From contig JADKBN010000029.1 in NCBI GenBank assembly GCA_016715065.1, positions 248,001 through 312,000 on the forward strand: a stretch of DNA of 64,000 bases, written 5' to 3'. The first letter of the stretch is position 1, and every line of letters begins with the position of its first letter. Below, piece after piece: positions 1-9,673 of the stretch. Source of the stretch: Fibrobacterota bacterium (lineage in GTDB: Bacteria > Fibrobacterota > Fibrobacteria > UBA5070). The notes beneath the pieces are model-generated. The model did no database searches and had not been told where the DNA came from. It saw only the letters and a program-made list of their open reading frames with translations. The position numbers and the translations under genes were made by a program.

Positions 1-572
1 CTCCTCCAACCTCCCCTCGGCTGCGGATAAACGTCTCCAACGCTTCGTCGACCTGGAACTCCAAAGACGCTCGCTCCGACTCGGTCGCGCAGAGGTACGG
101 CCCTAAGCGCAACTGCACCAGACCGTGAACCACCGCCCAGGCCAAGAGTGCATGGGGCCCCGCCGCTGTCTGGAGAACAGCGAGGGCGCGCGAAGACTGG
201 GCGCGCAACCCCTGCGTTTTGTCCGCTTCCATCGCGAGTTCGGCGCCGAACAACAGTCGATAGTGCTGGGGGTTCTCCCGGGCAAAGGTCAGATACGCCC
301 TGCCAGCGGAGCAACCGATCTTCGTTGGGATCGCTGGAGGAGGGCTCAAGGCCGACTCCAGGGTCGCGGCGAAGCGCTCGAATCCCTGTTCGCCAGGGCG
401 CCAGCAGTGCACCCGCGTCGGAATGGTGGTTTCTGCCGCGCGGCGAAACTCCCAGTTTCGTGGCTACGGCACGCAGCGTGATGGCTTCCAATCCACTGGT
501 TTTGATGAGTTCGAGCGAGGCCTCGAGGATGGCGTTCTTGAGGTCTCCGTGATGGTACCGGGCTTTTCCCAT
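1..572 (-). pseudogene. TetR-family regulator, frameshifted and cut by window edge
   Basis: Reading the minus strand from an ATG at 572 gives MGKARYHHGDLKNAILEASL, the N-terminal helix-turn-helix pattern of TetR repressors (a typical start is HHGDLxxAxLxAA). After residue ~45 the reading frame shifts more than once. The rest of a TetR ligand-binding domain can still be followed in other frames (FARENPQHYRLLFGAEL, then HALLAWAVVHGLVQLRLG) to the window edge, so the 3' end lies outside. It is divergent from the DUF2306-like gene at 650, the usual layout for a TetR regulator and its target. Either it is a pseudogene or the sequence has indel errors. The family call is firm; any function is not. 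Confidence 0.7.
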
Positions 573-595
573 GAGGCCCACAGTAAATCTTTCCG

Positions 596-624
596 TTGAC
601 AAGTTCAAGCGATTCCCGTATATC
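596..624 (+). promoter_or_regulatory. Sigma70-type promoter of the 650 gene
   Basis: TTGACA at 596-601 is followed after 17 bp by TATATC at 619-624, a near-consensus pair just upstream of the ATG at 650 with its GGAGG-type ribosome site at 641. GACAAG (598-603) and CTTGTC (624-629) form an inverted repeat across the promoter that could be the operator of the divergent TetR-type regulator. The operator role is inferred. Confidence 0.5.
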
Positions 625-649
625 TTGTCGCTGGAAAGTTGGAGGGACC

Positions 650-1312
650 ATGACTCGATCGCAGAAAATTCGCGGAATCTGGCCGGAGGGAGTGCTGGCC
701 TTCCTTGCCTTCGGGATCGCGGGCTACGCCATCGCCTCCTATCTGACGGGAAACCCCTTGCAGGCGGGCTTTCTCCAGGGGAAGGCGGATTACCAGCATT
801 TTGTGCCCACCACCGCTGGACGCAGCGCTGGTGCTCCATGTGGCCGGCAGCAGCCTGGCGCTGCTGGTGGGGGCGTTGCAATGGCTGCTGGCCGGCTGGA
901 CGATGGAAGACGCCCGACCGAGTTAGTTCCGCACCGCCCGTCGTTCTCGGACTGACCCTCTGGGGTCCCATCTTGGTGGGAGCGGAGCAGGGGTTGGTGC
1001 TCGCCCAACGCCATGGGTGGAGCCATCGCCGCTTGGGGTTTTGGTGTTCTCGATACGCTCTGGATCTTGTCCACGGTCATCGCGGATTTGCTGGGTTGGC
1101 GCCCGCGACCCGTCCGACCTTCGGGTGCCTCATCCACCAATACGGATGCTCCGCAGCGCTACGCTCGACATCGGCCGCGATCACCCTCCGCCTTTGGCTG
1201 CCGCTGGAAATGCTGGCCGGCCTCGACTTTCTGGCCGCACGTCGTCATCGCTTGGCTTTGCTGGGTACCCAACCGCTGGTTGCAGAGGTCTTGGCCAAAA
1301 GGATCCACTGAT
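650..1312 (+). pseudogene. DUF2306-like membrane protein, frameshifted
   Basis: It starts at ATG 650 behind GGAGGG and reads MTRSQKIRGIWPEGVLAFLA, then a hydrophobic segment ending near YLTGNPLQAGF. After about 50 residues the frame shifts. Further membrane-protein pieces follow in other frames, such as HVAGSSLALLVGALQWLLAG and a segment with GWSHRRLGF. The order (short first helix, a histidine in a HxAGSxALLxGxxQ helix, then an HRxLG motif) is that of DUF2306 membrane proteins. No single frame covers the gene, so it is a pseudogene or carries sequencing indels. It faces the TetR-type gene across a shared promoter region. Confidence 0.5.
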
Positions 1313-2251
1313 CCTGCATCTCAAACTTCGGGCACATTGATCGCCTGCGGAACGAAGTCCACCCGATCCAAGCCATGACGGATATTGTCATCCTGTTATC
1401 CGGTCGTCCCGACTTGCCCACCTGCCTGGCTATCTTACCCTGTCCATGGCTCCCCACCTCAACCGCCTCTGCGACGGCGTGTGCCCCCTTCTGCAACGGG
1501 CCGTGAACTTCACCTTCGCGACCTATCGGAACCTTCGTCTTCTCCCCGCTGCAGAGGGCATGGCAAGCAGTCCCTGGAACTTCAGGGATCGCCCTCCGAT
1601 CGCCTGGACACTCTTGTTTTGATCAAGAATGGCAGACCTTCGTCCGGTCGGACGCCTGCAGTTTCGAGAAGTCGCCAAGGACCTCCCTGGACCGTGGTGC
1701 CTGCTGAGGGTCTTCCGGGTGGTGCCTCGCCCTCTCCGGGACCTCTCTACCGGCCAATGGCACGCTACCGTTATGTTCTCTTTGGAAAAGCGCGCCACCT
1801 GCCGGGCTCCTCCCCAAAGGACCGCGATCGATTCTTGCCGAAAGCCTAGCTGCCCCACAACCAGATGCTCCAACCCAATCCTCTCATTCTCCCTCCCCCG
1901 ACCAGCGAAGCGGTTCCGCGGTCGGCGATCCTGGGTTGTCGGACGTGCTGGGGTTGGCGGGAAGGGAGGGGGTAGTCCCTCACCTCCACCCTCTCCCACA
2001 AGGGAGAGGTTACGATGCTTCGCCTTCGACCAAACCGGCAATCAAACGGGCCGTGAATTAGGGGCTCCCGAACACTGGAGCGGCCAAATATGGCGAGGAT
2101 GTCACCGTGTCGCTGATGCCATCGCCCGATGCCCTGACCTCCATTTCCCAGCCAACCCAGCTTAGCCTGAATTAAGTCATGGGGAAAGCCCTGCTGATTT
2201 GTTGTAAGCCCCATACATTGGAGCAAACAGAACCAACAAACCAGAGGGCCC
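1313..2251. other. No recognisable gene
   Basis: All six frames were read here. Short open frames exist on both strands but none shows a family pattern, a ribosome site or a credible start. The only structured part is the hairpin at 1990-2009. The stretch sits between two decayed genes and looks like gene debris. Confidence 0.5.
1990..2009 (+). terminator. Perfect hairpin, terminator-like
   Basis: CCTCTCCC (1990-1997), loop ACAA, GGGAGAGG (2002-2009), then TT. It is an 8-bp perfect stem with only a short T-run. No intact gene ends nearby, so it may be a dispersed repeat rather than a working terminator. Confidence 0.3.
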
Positions 2252-3460
2252 ATGTCAAAACGTAATCAAACGCTGGATCTTTTCCCGATGGGTCCAAGGC
2301 CGCAAAAGTCGAGGTGGATTTTGGGGGCGGCAATGTAACGTCAAACGGTGGCGCACTTTTCTTCTTGGTCTGGCCGATCGCGCCCTTGGAGGGTCTTTCG
2401 CACCGCATCACCCGCTGCATTCCGGACAAGCGTCGTCGATCTTCTTGCATCCATTCGCTGCTTCATGGTCCGCCAGGCCGTCTACAGCTTGTGTCGGGCT
2501 ACGAGGATCTGATTGATCAGCAGACCTGCGCCACGACATCGCCTTGCAGACTGCCGTCGGGCAGACAAGCCCCTTGCCAGCGATTCCACCCTTGGACGCA
2601 TCGCCCGCCTGGCCACGCCGGACCAACTGGAAGCTCAACGAGCTTCTGATCGACGCCTACATCGAATCGCACCGGCAAAAGCTCCCCAGGAAATGGTGCG
2701 ATTTCGACGCCACCGATGTGCAGTTAACGGCACTCAGGAAGCCGATTCTTCCACGGCCATTACAATGGTTCTGCTATCTGCCTTTGTTCGTGTTCGCAGA
2801 AAGCACCGCCGCGACCATATCTTGCGTTGGTGCGAACAAAACAATGTCGGATATGTCGTGGGCGTCCAACCAAATTCCGTCTTGGAAAAGTCGAGCGTAG
2901 CGGTTCGCATGGAGGCAGAGGAAGTCTTTTTCCAGACCGCCCAATGGCAAAAATTGTTCGACGAGGTGGATTATCGAGCGGGATCCTGGAAGAGCTCAGC
3001 GCGCGTGATCGGCAGGGCGAACGCAACCCATTGGGACCCAATACGCGCTATGTGGCGACGAACCTCTCGGGCGAACCGCGCCACATCTACGCCGAGATCT
3101 ACTGCGCTCGCGGCGAAATGGAGAATCGATTCAAGGAGACGCAGACAGACCTGTTCGGATCGAGGCTGTCCCACGGAGGGTTCAGGAATTGGATGCGTCT
3201 TTTTGATGTCCACCCTGGCATATGTCCTGCAGCACACCTTGCGTGCGATCGGATTGAAGGGTGAGAAGGAGGAGCGATCGACCTGCTCCACCATCCGGAT
3301 CAAGCTATTGAAGATCGGTGCGGTTGTGACCCGCAACACCCGGCGCATCCGATTGCACCTGTCGTCAAACCATCCCGACGAGGGCTTGTTCCGCAAGGCT
3401 TTCGATAGGCTGGCGCTGGCAGCACGCCTGCGCGGATCTCTGGCTCCCGCCCTCGGCTGA
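2252..3460 (+). pseudogene. IS1380-family transposase, degenerate
   Basis: The ATG at 2252 opens MSKRNQTLDLFP. After a one-base shift it reads VDFGGGNVTSNGGALF, the N-terminal signature of IS1380 transposases. Later pieces are GYEDL, a WCDFDATDVQ segment followed in another frame by EGRFFHGHYN (first catalytic Asp region), RWCEQNNVGYVVGVQPNS, and NTRYVATNLSGEP with IYCARGEMENRFKE (a hallmark of the family). The pieces lie in at least three frames. The segment that normally holds the second catalytic Asp, between the VFxF strand and the WCE motif, is missing, so the protein cannot be active. I could not define terminal inverted repeats. Confidence 0.8.
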
Positions 3461-3527
3461 GGGCGCGAGGTCCCCGGGCACCCTGAGCCCGGGTAAGGGC
3501 GAGGTGCACCCGGTGCCGAAAGAATAG

Positions 3528-4064
3528 GTGCAACAAACGCGAATGAAGCCTCAAACGGCAGACCAAGCGATGTCATATTCGGTCGAACAACAAAACCGAG
3601 ATATTGAGAATTCGTCGCGACGAATTCCGCTGGGCGCGCAGGTTTTGCGCATCTGCGACATGTACACGGCGCGCGTGACCCATCGAAGTTGGGCAGCCAC
3701 GGAAAAATCGAATCTGACTCTGGTGGAAATTCTGCGAGGACTTGGCAAAATCGTGAGGGCGGATGTGGCGACCTCGATGGTGAGAGCGTTGGGAATTTTT
3801 CCACCCGGAAACCATGTTTTGCTGGAAAACGGAGAAACCGGCGTGGTGATTCGCCGAGGGAAGGATGCCAAGTCACCGGTGGTCGCCAGTTACATCTCTC
3901 CGTCGGGATTGCCTCTGGGTTGCCCTATCCATCGAGACACCTCGGTGGAGCAGTTCCGTTGCGTCGCGATCGTCGATCCGCCCAAGGCCGACGTGCAATT
4001 GTCACCCAAGGCATTGTGGGGACTGAGGGAGCGGTTGGAGTCCGGGTCGTCGTTGCGAGGCTGA
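3528..4064 (+). pseudogene. C-terminal stump of an HD-GYP phosphodiesterase
   Basis: From about codon 25 the frame reads RRIPLGAQVLRICDMYTARV, the piece that follows the GYP loop in HD-GYP c-di-GMP phosphodiesterases. It continues with the C-terminal subdomain (VRALGIFPPGNHVLLENGET and VVIRRGKDAKSPVV). The HD and GYP metal-binding motifs are absent. The gene begins directly after the transposase remnant, so insertion or deletion at the element probably removed its 5' two-thirds. The first codons are unlikely to be a native start, and I see no ribosome site. Without the catalytic half it should have no phosphodiesterase activity. Confidence 0.65.
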
Positions 4065-4146
4065 CCAGCAGGTTGCTCTGCCGTAGGGCTTGTTTTCCAG
4101 AAACACCTGCTACATTCTGAGGATCGATTCCAGAAGGCAGGAAATC

Positions 4147-5778
4147 ATGACGTGCCGTTTCTCTCCCGCGTTGGCTGCTTTGCTTGTTTCTCCGATGTTC
4201 GTTCAAGCGGCTTCTCCTTTGGCACAATATGGTCAGATCTCCGTGCGCGAGGGCCGTCTGGTGGGGGAGTTCACGGGAAAACCATCCCGGCTGGCCGGGA
4301 TGTCGCTGGGGAACCTCGACAACCAGGAAGACGATCAATCCTGGAGTCCGCCCGTGGTGGATTGGCTTGCCACCGACTGGGGCTGTTCCATGGTGCGGGT
4401 CACCTTGGACATCAGTCGAGCGGACGTGTTCGAGGCCTATCGGAACAATCCCAACCTCGCCAAGGGCAAGATCCACCAGCTCATCCAAGCAGCGATCGAG
4501 AAGGGAATCTATGTCGCGGTTGTTTGGCACGAGGATTCCCTTTCCGACCATCCCGCCGAGGCCAAAGCCTTTTTCGAGGAGATGGCCCTGGTCTACGGAG
4601 ACAAGCCCAATCTCCTGTTTGAACCCTACGACGGCTTGACGGGGAATGCCTACGACTGGAACCGCCTGCGAGAGCTCCACACCGAGATCCTTTCGGTGAT
4701 TCGCCCCTACAGCTCCAATCCGGTCCTCATTTCCACGCCAAACAAGAGCCGGGAATCGGATGCCGTCTTGGGGTCTCCGTTGGAGGATTCCAATGTTTTG
4801 TATTCCCAGCATCTGGACACGGAATCCGATGAAACATGGGATCGCGAGCGCATGATCAAGGTGGTCGGCGCGAAGCTGCCTTTGTTCGTGAGTCGGCTTG
4901 CCACCTCGACATCGGGTGAACCCGAGGCGGACCTTCCCAAGACGGCTCGTTGGAAGGGGCTTCTGGACTCTTTGGGAGTTTCCTGGTGCGGCTGGTCGAT
5001 TTCCACCGTCGGCGGGCATTCCGCTACTTTGGATCTTCTGGCGTCTCCTAGCGGAGGTTGGGCGGCGACCGATTTGACCGCCAGCGGCGAGTTCTTCCGC
5101 AGTGCATTGCTTTCCGATTCCCAGACGCGCGCCAGGATCGATACGTTCGCCATTCCCGGCAAGCTCGCGGCAAAATCGTTTGTGTCCGTTGGATTCGATC
5201 ATGTGGTCCGCGGCGTTGCCGGGGAAGAGGCGCGATTGGAGTTGTTGCCCGGATCTTGGGCCGAGTACGTGGCTGCTGCCACGGCGCCCATCGCCTCGGG
5301 TCTTGTGGTCCGCGGCGTGGCATCGTCGGCGGGGATCCTGACCTTGAAGCTCCAGGGACGGGAGATCGCTCGCATCGCGGTTCCTGCCTCGGTTGCGGGG
5401 GCATCCCCAGCGCCGTTCTCGGTGGACTCCGTCGCGTTCATGGGGGGAGCCCAGCGTCTGCGCCTGGAATGGACCAGCGATGACACCGGCCGATTGCAAC
5501 TGGATCAATGGGAAGCACGGCTGCCCGGCTCGCCGGTGCGCCACAACGGTTCGCGCTCCCCCAAGTGGAGGGTGTACCCCACCGCATCGGGTCTGGAAGC
5601 GAGGCTTCCCGCGGGGAGCGGTCCGGTCCGGATCCAGATCGCCAATCCCCAGGGGCGGATTCTGGCGGACCGGCTCTTGGACCGCGAGGCCACGCAAATC
5701 GGTCTGGCGGAACGCGGGATCCTGGTGATCCGCATGCAAGACGCAAGCGGAGCGTCCAGCTGGACGCTCCTTCGCTAG
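4147..5778 (+). CDS. Secreted GH5-type protein lacking both catalytic Glu
   Basis: The start is ATG 4147, behind AGGCAGGAAATC, because it opens a signal peptide (MTCRFSPALAALLVSPMFV, cut after QAA). Residues ~25-330 follow the GH5_2 cellulase fold: YGQISVREGRLV, MVRVTLD, VVWH (His128), YGDKPNLLFEPYDGL, VLYSQH, LFVSRLATS, SWCGWS. Where active enzymes have N-E-P the protein has D162-G163, and where they have T-E-W-G it has S-R250-L-A, so both the acid/base and nucleophile glutamates are replaced. Residues ~345-460 look like a beta-sandwich carbohydrate-binding module. The last ~80 residues are a compact C-terminal module ending LLR, like that of the protein at 34865-37942. Probable role: binding polysaccharide at or outside the cell. 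Activity would need other residues. Confidence 0.8.
   Translation: MTCRFSPALAALLVSPMFVQAASPLAQYGQISVREGRLVGEFTGKPSRLAGMSLGNLDNQEDDQSWSPPVVDWLATDWGCSMVRVTLDISRADVFEAYRNNPNLAKGKIHQLIQAAIEKGIYVAVVWHEDSLSDHPAEAKAFFEEMALVYGDKPNLLFEPYDGLTGNAYDWNRLRELHTEILSVIRPYSSNPVLISTPNKSRESDAVLGSPLEDSNVLYSQHLDTESDETWDRERMIKVVGAKLPLFVSRLATSTSGEPEADLPKTARWKGLLDSLGVSWCGWSISTVGGHSATLDLLASPSGGWAATDLTASGEFFRSALLSDSQTRARIDTFAIPGKLAAKSFVSVGFDHVVRGVAGEEARLELLPGSWAEYVAAATAPIASGLVVRGVASSAGILTLKLQGREIARIAVPASVAGASPAPFSVDSVAFMGGAQRLRLEWTSDDTGRLQLDQWEARLPGSPVRHNGSRSPKWRVYPTASGLEARLPAGSGPVRIQIANPQGRILADRLLDREATQIGLAERGILVIRMQDASGASSWTLLR
5749..5770. terminator. Palindromic terminator between convergent genes
   Basis: GGAGCGTCCAG (5749-5759) is followed at once by its exact complement CTGGACGCTCC (5760-5770), a 22-bp palindrome followed by TTCG. 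It lies inside the last codons of the GH5-type gene, just before the stop of the convergent pilin gene (5780). It could stop transcription from both sides. Confidence 0.45.
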
Positions 5779-5779
5779 C

Positions 5780-8047
5780 CTACCGCAATTCCCCCAGCGT
5801 CCGGAACTGGACCCAGTTTTCCATCAGAAGGAATTGATTGGGTGGGGGGCCCAGGTTGGAACCATCGGGAAGGATGAAGTTGGTTCCGAATGACGCTCCA
5901 ATGGCATTCAAAGCCCCCTGGTCAAACTGGAATGTGGTTGTTGAGTTGGAATTTGGTGCAGAGTTGATTGTAAAATTTTGGCAGCGAGATGATCCAGGTG
6001 TATTGGGGTTTGGGCCAACAACATGAACCGCGCCTCGGAAAATTAATTCCGTTTCAGGGGTCCAACTAATATCGTTGCAGATAGTGGCATCATACCGGAC
6101 ATAACCAGTGAATTCAACGGGAAGGCTGGCGTTCTTTTTGTATCGAGGGCTAAATCCACCGAACATATTCCCTTTGCCTCTACCATATACGAAAATGACG
6201 TTTTTGGGATTGGTTAGGGGCGTGTTAATCTCCGTGGTTGGCCAAGGCATAGTTCCACTCATGTCTTCTTCAACATAAAAGAGGTATTTCCCTTTGAGTT
6301 TGGATGTTTCAATACCTCCAGCATCCCAAGTCCAGCCGGTCCCGGTTAATTTGACAACAAAAAACTCATTATGGAAATATTTTCGACTGGTAACATCCGC
6401 ATTATATGCCTCCTGAATTGCTCTTCCGCAAATCTTGCCAGGATCACTGCAGCTGGAGCTTCCTGTAGCTACCCATGCCTTGCTGAGTGCCGTGGGATCA
6501 GAGACCCAGTCCAATGTTGGCTCGCGATCATTGACGTCACTTGGTCGAAGGGTGCCAGTTAACGCGAGTTCAGTTTTAGGAGCGAGGGCAAGATCTGTCT
6601 CAAAACCTTCAGTCCCAGGCACCAACGAGATGTTTGCACTGGATGGAGGGCTGGAAGACAAAGGGAATGAGGAATGACCTTGAATGTGGAATTCAGAGCC
6701 GTCCCTGGTCTCAATGGGATGCAATGAGTTTGAGCCGATTTCATCTCCTACGAGTCCCAATTCAAATTCAAACCCACCAATCCAAGACGTGGCAAATGAG
6801 TTCGGAACACCCAATTGAATACCGTCGGATGCACGATTTGCTCCCATGGCGGGCGAGGCTGGGATGTTCACCGTTGCATTCCGGAAGGAGCTTGTGGTAG
6901 CCGCAGAGCGGACCACCAATTGTCCCCATTTACCGGTGCCGGTAAACTGCTGATCCAATCCTTTATCAGCGAGCTCCAAACGCTTTGTTACATCCAAGGC
7001 GAATGGCGTGGTGCCTTTGATCTGGCGCAAAAACGCAGATCCGTTGACCCGTATCCATGAGTTGTTCCCCATGACAAGCTCCCCGTTGGGGACATAGAAA
7101 ATGGCGTCCGTAACTCCTGGCCCGGTTCCGATGTCCAAGAATTCTTGTTGAAGATCAACGAATCCAGGGTTACCTAACACGTACAATGATCTGCGAATAG
7201 CTGTCCTAACGCCAGTCGTCGAAAAATTGAAATTTCCGGTAACCACCATGTTTTGTTTCAGGTCAACGTTCCCGATAAGGCCATTGATATCAAAATTGCC
7301 ATTTATGTAAACGTTGCTATCCACCACGAAATCAGTGAGGCCATTCGTGCGGAAATTGCCGAAAACCCGAAGGCCGGCCTTTTCAATGAAGAGACTTTTC
7401 ACGGTTCCATTTAACTGCATGTCGTTTCCAAAGTAGGCACTTCCATCGATTATTCTTAATCTATTATTCCAATTCCCTCCCCCACTTACATACAACGGAT
7501 GCGTAATCGGCATTGTGGCAGAATTGGAGCTTACCCGGATGTTCTTGATCTGGTACACGCCCAGCAGCGTCTGTTCATCGCCGGAGCTACCTGAGCCTGT
7601 GGAGCGCAAGGCAATGTTTGGCTCCTCTGAGGATGTGGCGGGAAGGCTGATTCCGGTGACCTCCACCGTGATGCTGGAATTGGTGCCCGGGATTAAAAAT
7701 GGGGCAGGCTTGGTTGTGGTCAGAGCCACCTTGTTCGTGGCGTCGAATTTCAGATACAGTGCTGGGTACGGTGCCGTCGCCGTTCCATAAATCGTTTTTA
7801 ATCGCCAGCTCTCCAAAATATTCAGCAAATTGACCGGATCGCGCGCCAACTCGTTTTGCGCATAGACCAATCCAGAATAGGCTGCTGCTTCGCGCTGCTT
7901 GATGTCGAACACGCTTCCGCTGGCGGAATTGTCGCGTTGCGCGATCGAGATCGCGGCTACACCCAACACGGTGAAGACCACCATGAGCGAGAGGACCGCA
8001 AAAATGGCCATGCCCCGGCGTGGAGCTGCGTGCCTAGAATTTTCCAT
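5780..8047 (-). CDS. PilX-like pilus assembly protein
   Basis: Last gene of a four-gene minor-pilin operon. The start chosen is ATG 8047, which overlaps the end of the pilW-like gene by 14 bp and places a PilX-type N-terminus in frame: positively charged RHAAPRRG, then the hydrophobic helix MAIFAVLSLMVVFTVLGVAA. The remaining ~700 residues are a long Ser/Thr/Asn-rich exported region with repeated beta-strand-like units (for instance runs of VYINGNFDING type), much longer than a typical PilX (~200 residues). It is probably a large tip-associated or adhesive minor pilin placed in the inner membrane and built into a type IV pilus or pseudopilus. The extension is unrecognised. A PilY1-like partner is not seen nearby. 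Confidence 0.65.
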   Translation of the reverse strand: MENSRHAAPRRGMAIFAVLSLMVVFTVLGVAAISIAQRDNSASGSVFDIKQREAAAYSGLVYAQNELARDPVNLLNILESWRLKTIYGTATAPYPALYLKFDATNKVALTTTKPAPFLIPGTNSSITVEVTGISLPATSSEEPNIALRSTGSGSSGDEQTLLGVYQIKNIRVSSNSATMPITHPLYVSGGGNWNNRLRIIDGSAYFGNDMQLNGTVKSLFIEKAGLRVFGNFRTNGLTDFVVDSNVYINGNFDINGLIGNVDLKQNMVVTGNFNFSTTGVRTAIRRSLYVLGNPGFVDLQQEFLDIGTGPGVTDAIFYVPNGELVMGNNSWIRVNGSAFLRQIKGTTPFALDVTKRLELADKGLDQQFTGTGKWGQLVVRSAATTSSFRNATVNIPASPAMGANRASDGIQLGVPNSFATSWIGGFEFELGLVGDEIGSNSLHPIETRDGSEFHIQGHSSFPLSSSPPSSANISLVPGTEGFETDLALAPKTELALTGTLRPSDVNDREPTLDWVSDPTALSKAWVATGSSSCSDPGKICGRAIQEAYNADVTSRKYFHNEFFVVKLTGTGWTWDAGGIETSKLKGKYLFYVEEDMSGTMPWPTTEINTPLTNPKNVIFVYGRGKGNMFGGFSPRYKKNASLPVEFTGYVRYDATICNDISWTPETELIFRGAVHVVGPNPNTPGSSRCQNFTINSAPNSNSTTTFQFDQGALNAIGASFGTNFILPDGSNLGPPPNQFLLMENWVQFRTLGELR

Positions 8048-9290
8048 TGTTGCCTGCCGGATATTGATGGTCCAGAAGAACGCGCACCGCGGTGTCTGTG
8101 ACATTGAAAATTCCCGGAGTGGTCGACGCCGGTTGTAGGTAGTTGGCAAGTCCGGTGAACTGGGTGCGGAAGTCCGGCTTGTCGGCCGGTGCACGGGTCA
8201 GGACTTGCACGCGCACGCCTTTGATGCGGGTCCAATCGTCCGCATTCAAGTCCGAAGGATTATTGAGCCAGGTGGAATCTGCCCCCAGTTTCACCGAAAG
8301 CGCATCAAATCCGCGGATCGTGATCTCGCCTGATGTGGCGGAGGTGACCCCGGAGATTCCCAGCTTGTACTTTCCAGAGACGGGCACCACCAAGTCCGCC
8401 TCGGTTTTTGCGCCGAATCCGTAGGTAGCCATGGTCGGCCGTGAAAGCAACCCAACGGTGGAAACCGCGATCCCCGCGGAATACAAGCCAAATTGGACAT
8501 ACGACACGCCCGGCTTGGCGATAAGGTCCTTGGTCAGGTCGCTATTGGCGTCTTCCACCGTTACGCGAACACGCCATGTTTCCCCTGCAGACAGGTCCAC
8601 TTCCTTGGACAGATACTTCCAAGTCCCGCTGACCTTGAGGGTGTTGGTTTTGGCGGTGGCATTCGGGGCTTCGGTCACGCTGGAGCCGGTCCAAGTGGCG
8701 ATCCCTGTGGTGGTGCAACAGGAATCCGCTCCCAAAAGCTGTCGGCCCGACTTGGAAATGCCCGTGGCGGCGAGTTGTACCTGGAATACGTCCACATTCC
8801 GGCCGACCACGGTGGGGGTGTCGCCGGCGAGTGCGAGGCGGTTGCCTGCGGAAAAGCGCATCAAATTGCCGCCGTCCACCAAATATCGCGACCACTGCGC
8901 GGTGGCACACACGGCACCCGTCGTGCCGTCCACGGCGGAGGGGAAGGCGAGATCCAAAGTGTCGTTTCCGCCTTGGTCACCATCCATGGCGATCACGGAG
9001 GATTCGAGCGCGGCGTCTTGCAGCGAAGCGCACGTCGGAATGACGCTGCCGATCTGCAAGGGTTTTGTTGCGGGATCGGGAATGGTCAACTGAACCCCGA
9101 ATCCCGCCGCTCGCAGCTCCGATTCCATGATCTTCAGGCCGTCGCGAGCGGCGGTCTGGGATTGCACGCGCGAGCGCACATGGATCATGTTGGAGTTTTC
9201 GTCGCGCAGCATGCTCACGGCAAAACCCACCACTAGCCCAGCGATCAGCATTGCCACAAGAAGCTCGATCAGCGTGAAGCCTTTTTTCAT
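8034..9290 (-). CDS. PilW-like type IV minor pilin
   Basis: It starts at ATG 9290, which gives MKKGFTLIELLVAMLIAGLV, a textbook type III prepilin signal (Gly before the cleaved Phe, Glu at +5). This start overlaps the upstream pilV-like stop as ATGA. The 418-residue protein has a long globular domain, including a CC pair (DSCCTTTG), typical of PilW minor pilins, which prime pilus assembly in the inner membrane. It should be processed by a PilD peptidase encoded elsewhere. Overlaps with both neighbours imply translational coupling in one transcript. Confidence 0.75.
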   Translation of the reverse strand: MKKGFTLIELLVAMLIAGLVVGFAVSMLRDENSNMIHVRSRVQSQTAARDGLKIMESELRAAGFGVQLTIPDPATKPLQIGSVIPTCASLQDAALESSVIAMDGDQGGNDTLDLAFPSAVDGTTGAVCATAQWSRYLVDGGNLMRFSAGNRLALAGDTPTVVGRNVDVFQVQLAATGISKSGRQLLGADSCCTTTGIATWTGSSVTEAPNATAKTNTLKVSGTWKYLSKEVDLSAGETWRVRVTVEDANSDLTKDLIAKPGVSYVQFGLYSAGIAVSTVGLLSRPTMATYGFGAKTEADLVVPVSGKYKLGISGVTSATSGEITIRGFDALSVKLGADSTWLNNPSDLNADDWTRIKGVRVQVLTRAPADKPDFRTQFTGLANYLQPASTTPGIFNVTDTAVRVLLDHQYPAGNNGKF

Positions 9291-9673
9291 GGCACGGCTC
9301 CTTCCAGCTCGATCTTGTGGGCGGTGGAGCCTTGTTTCCACATGACAACGACAGTGAGGACTCCCGCTTTGCCGGCGACAGTGGTGGGGGTGTCAAGCTT
9401 CCACTGCCAAGTTCCCTGGGTCATTCCGAGCGAAACGGGAATGGCCGTTGGCGTGAAGTTTTTGAGCGGCTGCTGTTTGACCAAGGTCATGCGTCCCAGC
9501 GAACGCAACGAATCGATCCGCGACTCGGCGAACTGGGAGCCCTGCTCTACAGCGTAGGATCCCACCTGGGAAGACTTCGCACCCTTGAACATGGGGATGA
9601 GGCCGGTGATGACGATGCCCAGCAGGACAACCGCCACCAACGCTTCGAGGATCGTGAATCCGCGGTGTTTCAT
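9287..9673 (-). CDS. PilV-like type IV minor pilin
   Basis: The start at ATG 9673 gives MKHRGFTILEALVAVVLLGI, a prepilin leader with G|FTxLE. Upstream in-frame codons have no leader character. The 128-residue product has the short alpha-spine plus small head expected of PilV/GspI-type minor pilins. It overlaps the gene before it (stop at 9670) and the gene after it (start 9290) by four bases each, so the operon is tightly coupled. Its likely role is as a minor subunit that starts type IV pilus or type II-like pseudopilus assembly. Confidence 0.7.
   Translation of the reverse strand: MKHRGFTILEALVAVVLLGIVITGLIPMFKGAKSSQVGSYAVEQGSQFAESRIDSLRSLGRMTLVKQQPLKNFTPTAIPVSLGMTQGTWQWKLDTPTTVAGKAGVLTVVVMWKQGSTAHKIELEGAVP

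Noticed and set aside
1..4100. Reading the broken 5' genes as several real short genes
   Set aside because: The pieces line up as parts of single TetR, DUF2306-like and IS1380 proteins in shifted frames.
3925..5739. A 604-codon minus-strand frame opposite the GH5-type gene
   Set aside because: The plus strand has a signal peptide, ribosome site and GH5 pattern. The minus frame is low-complexity Arg/Gly/Pro.
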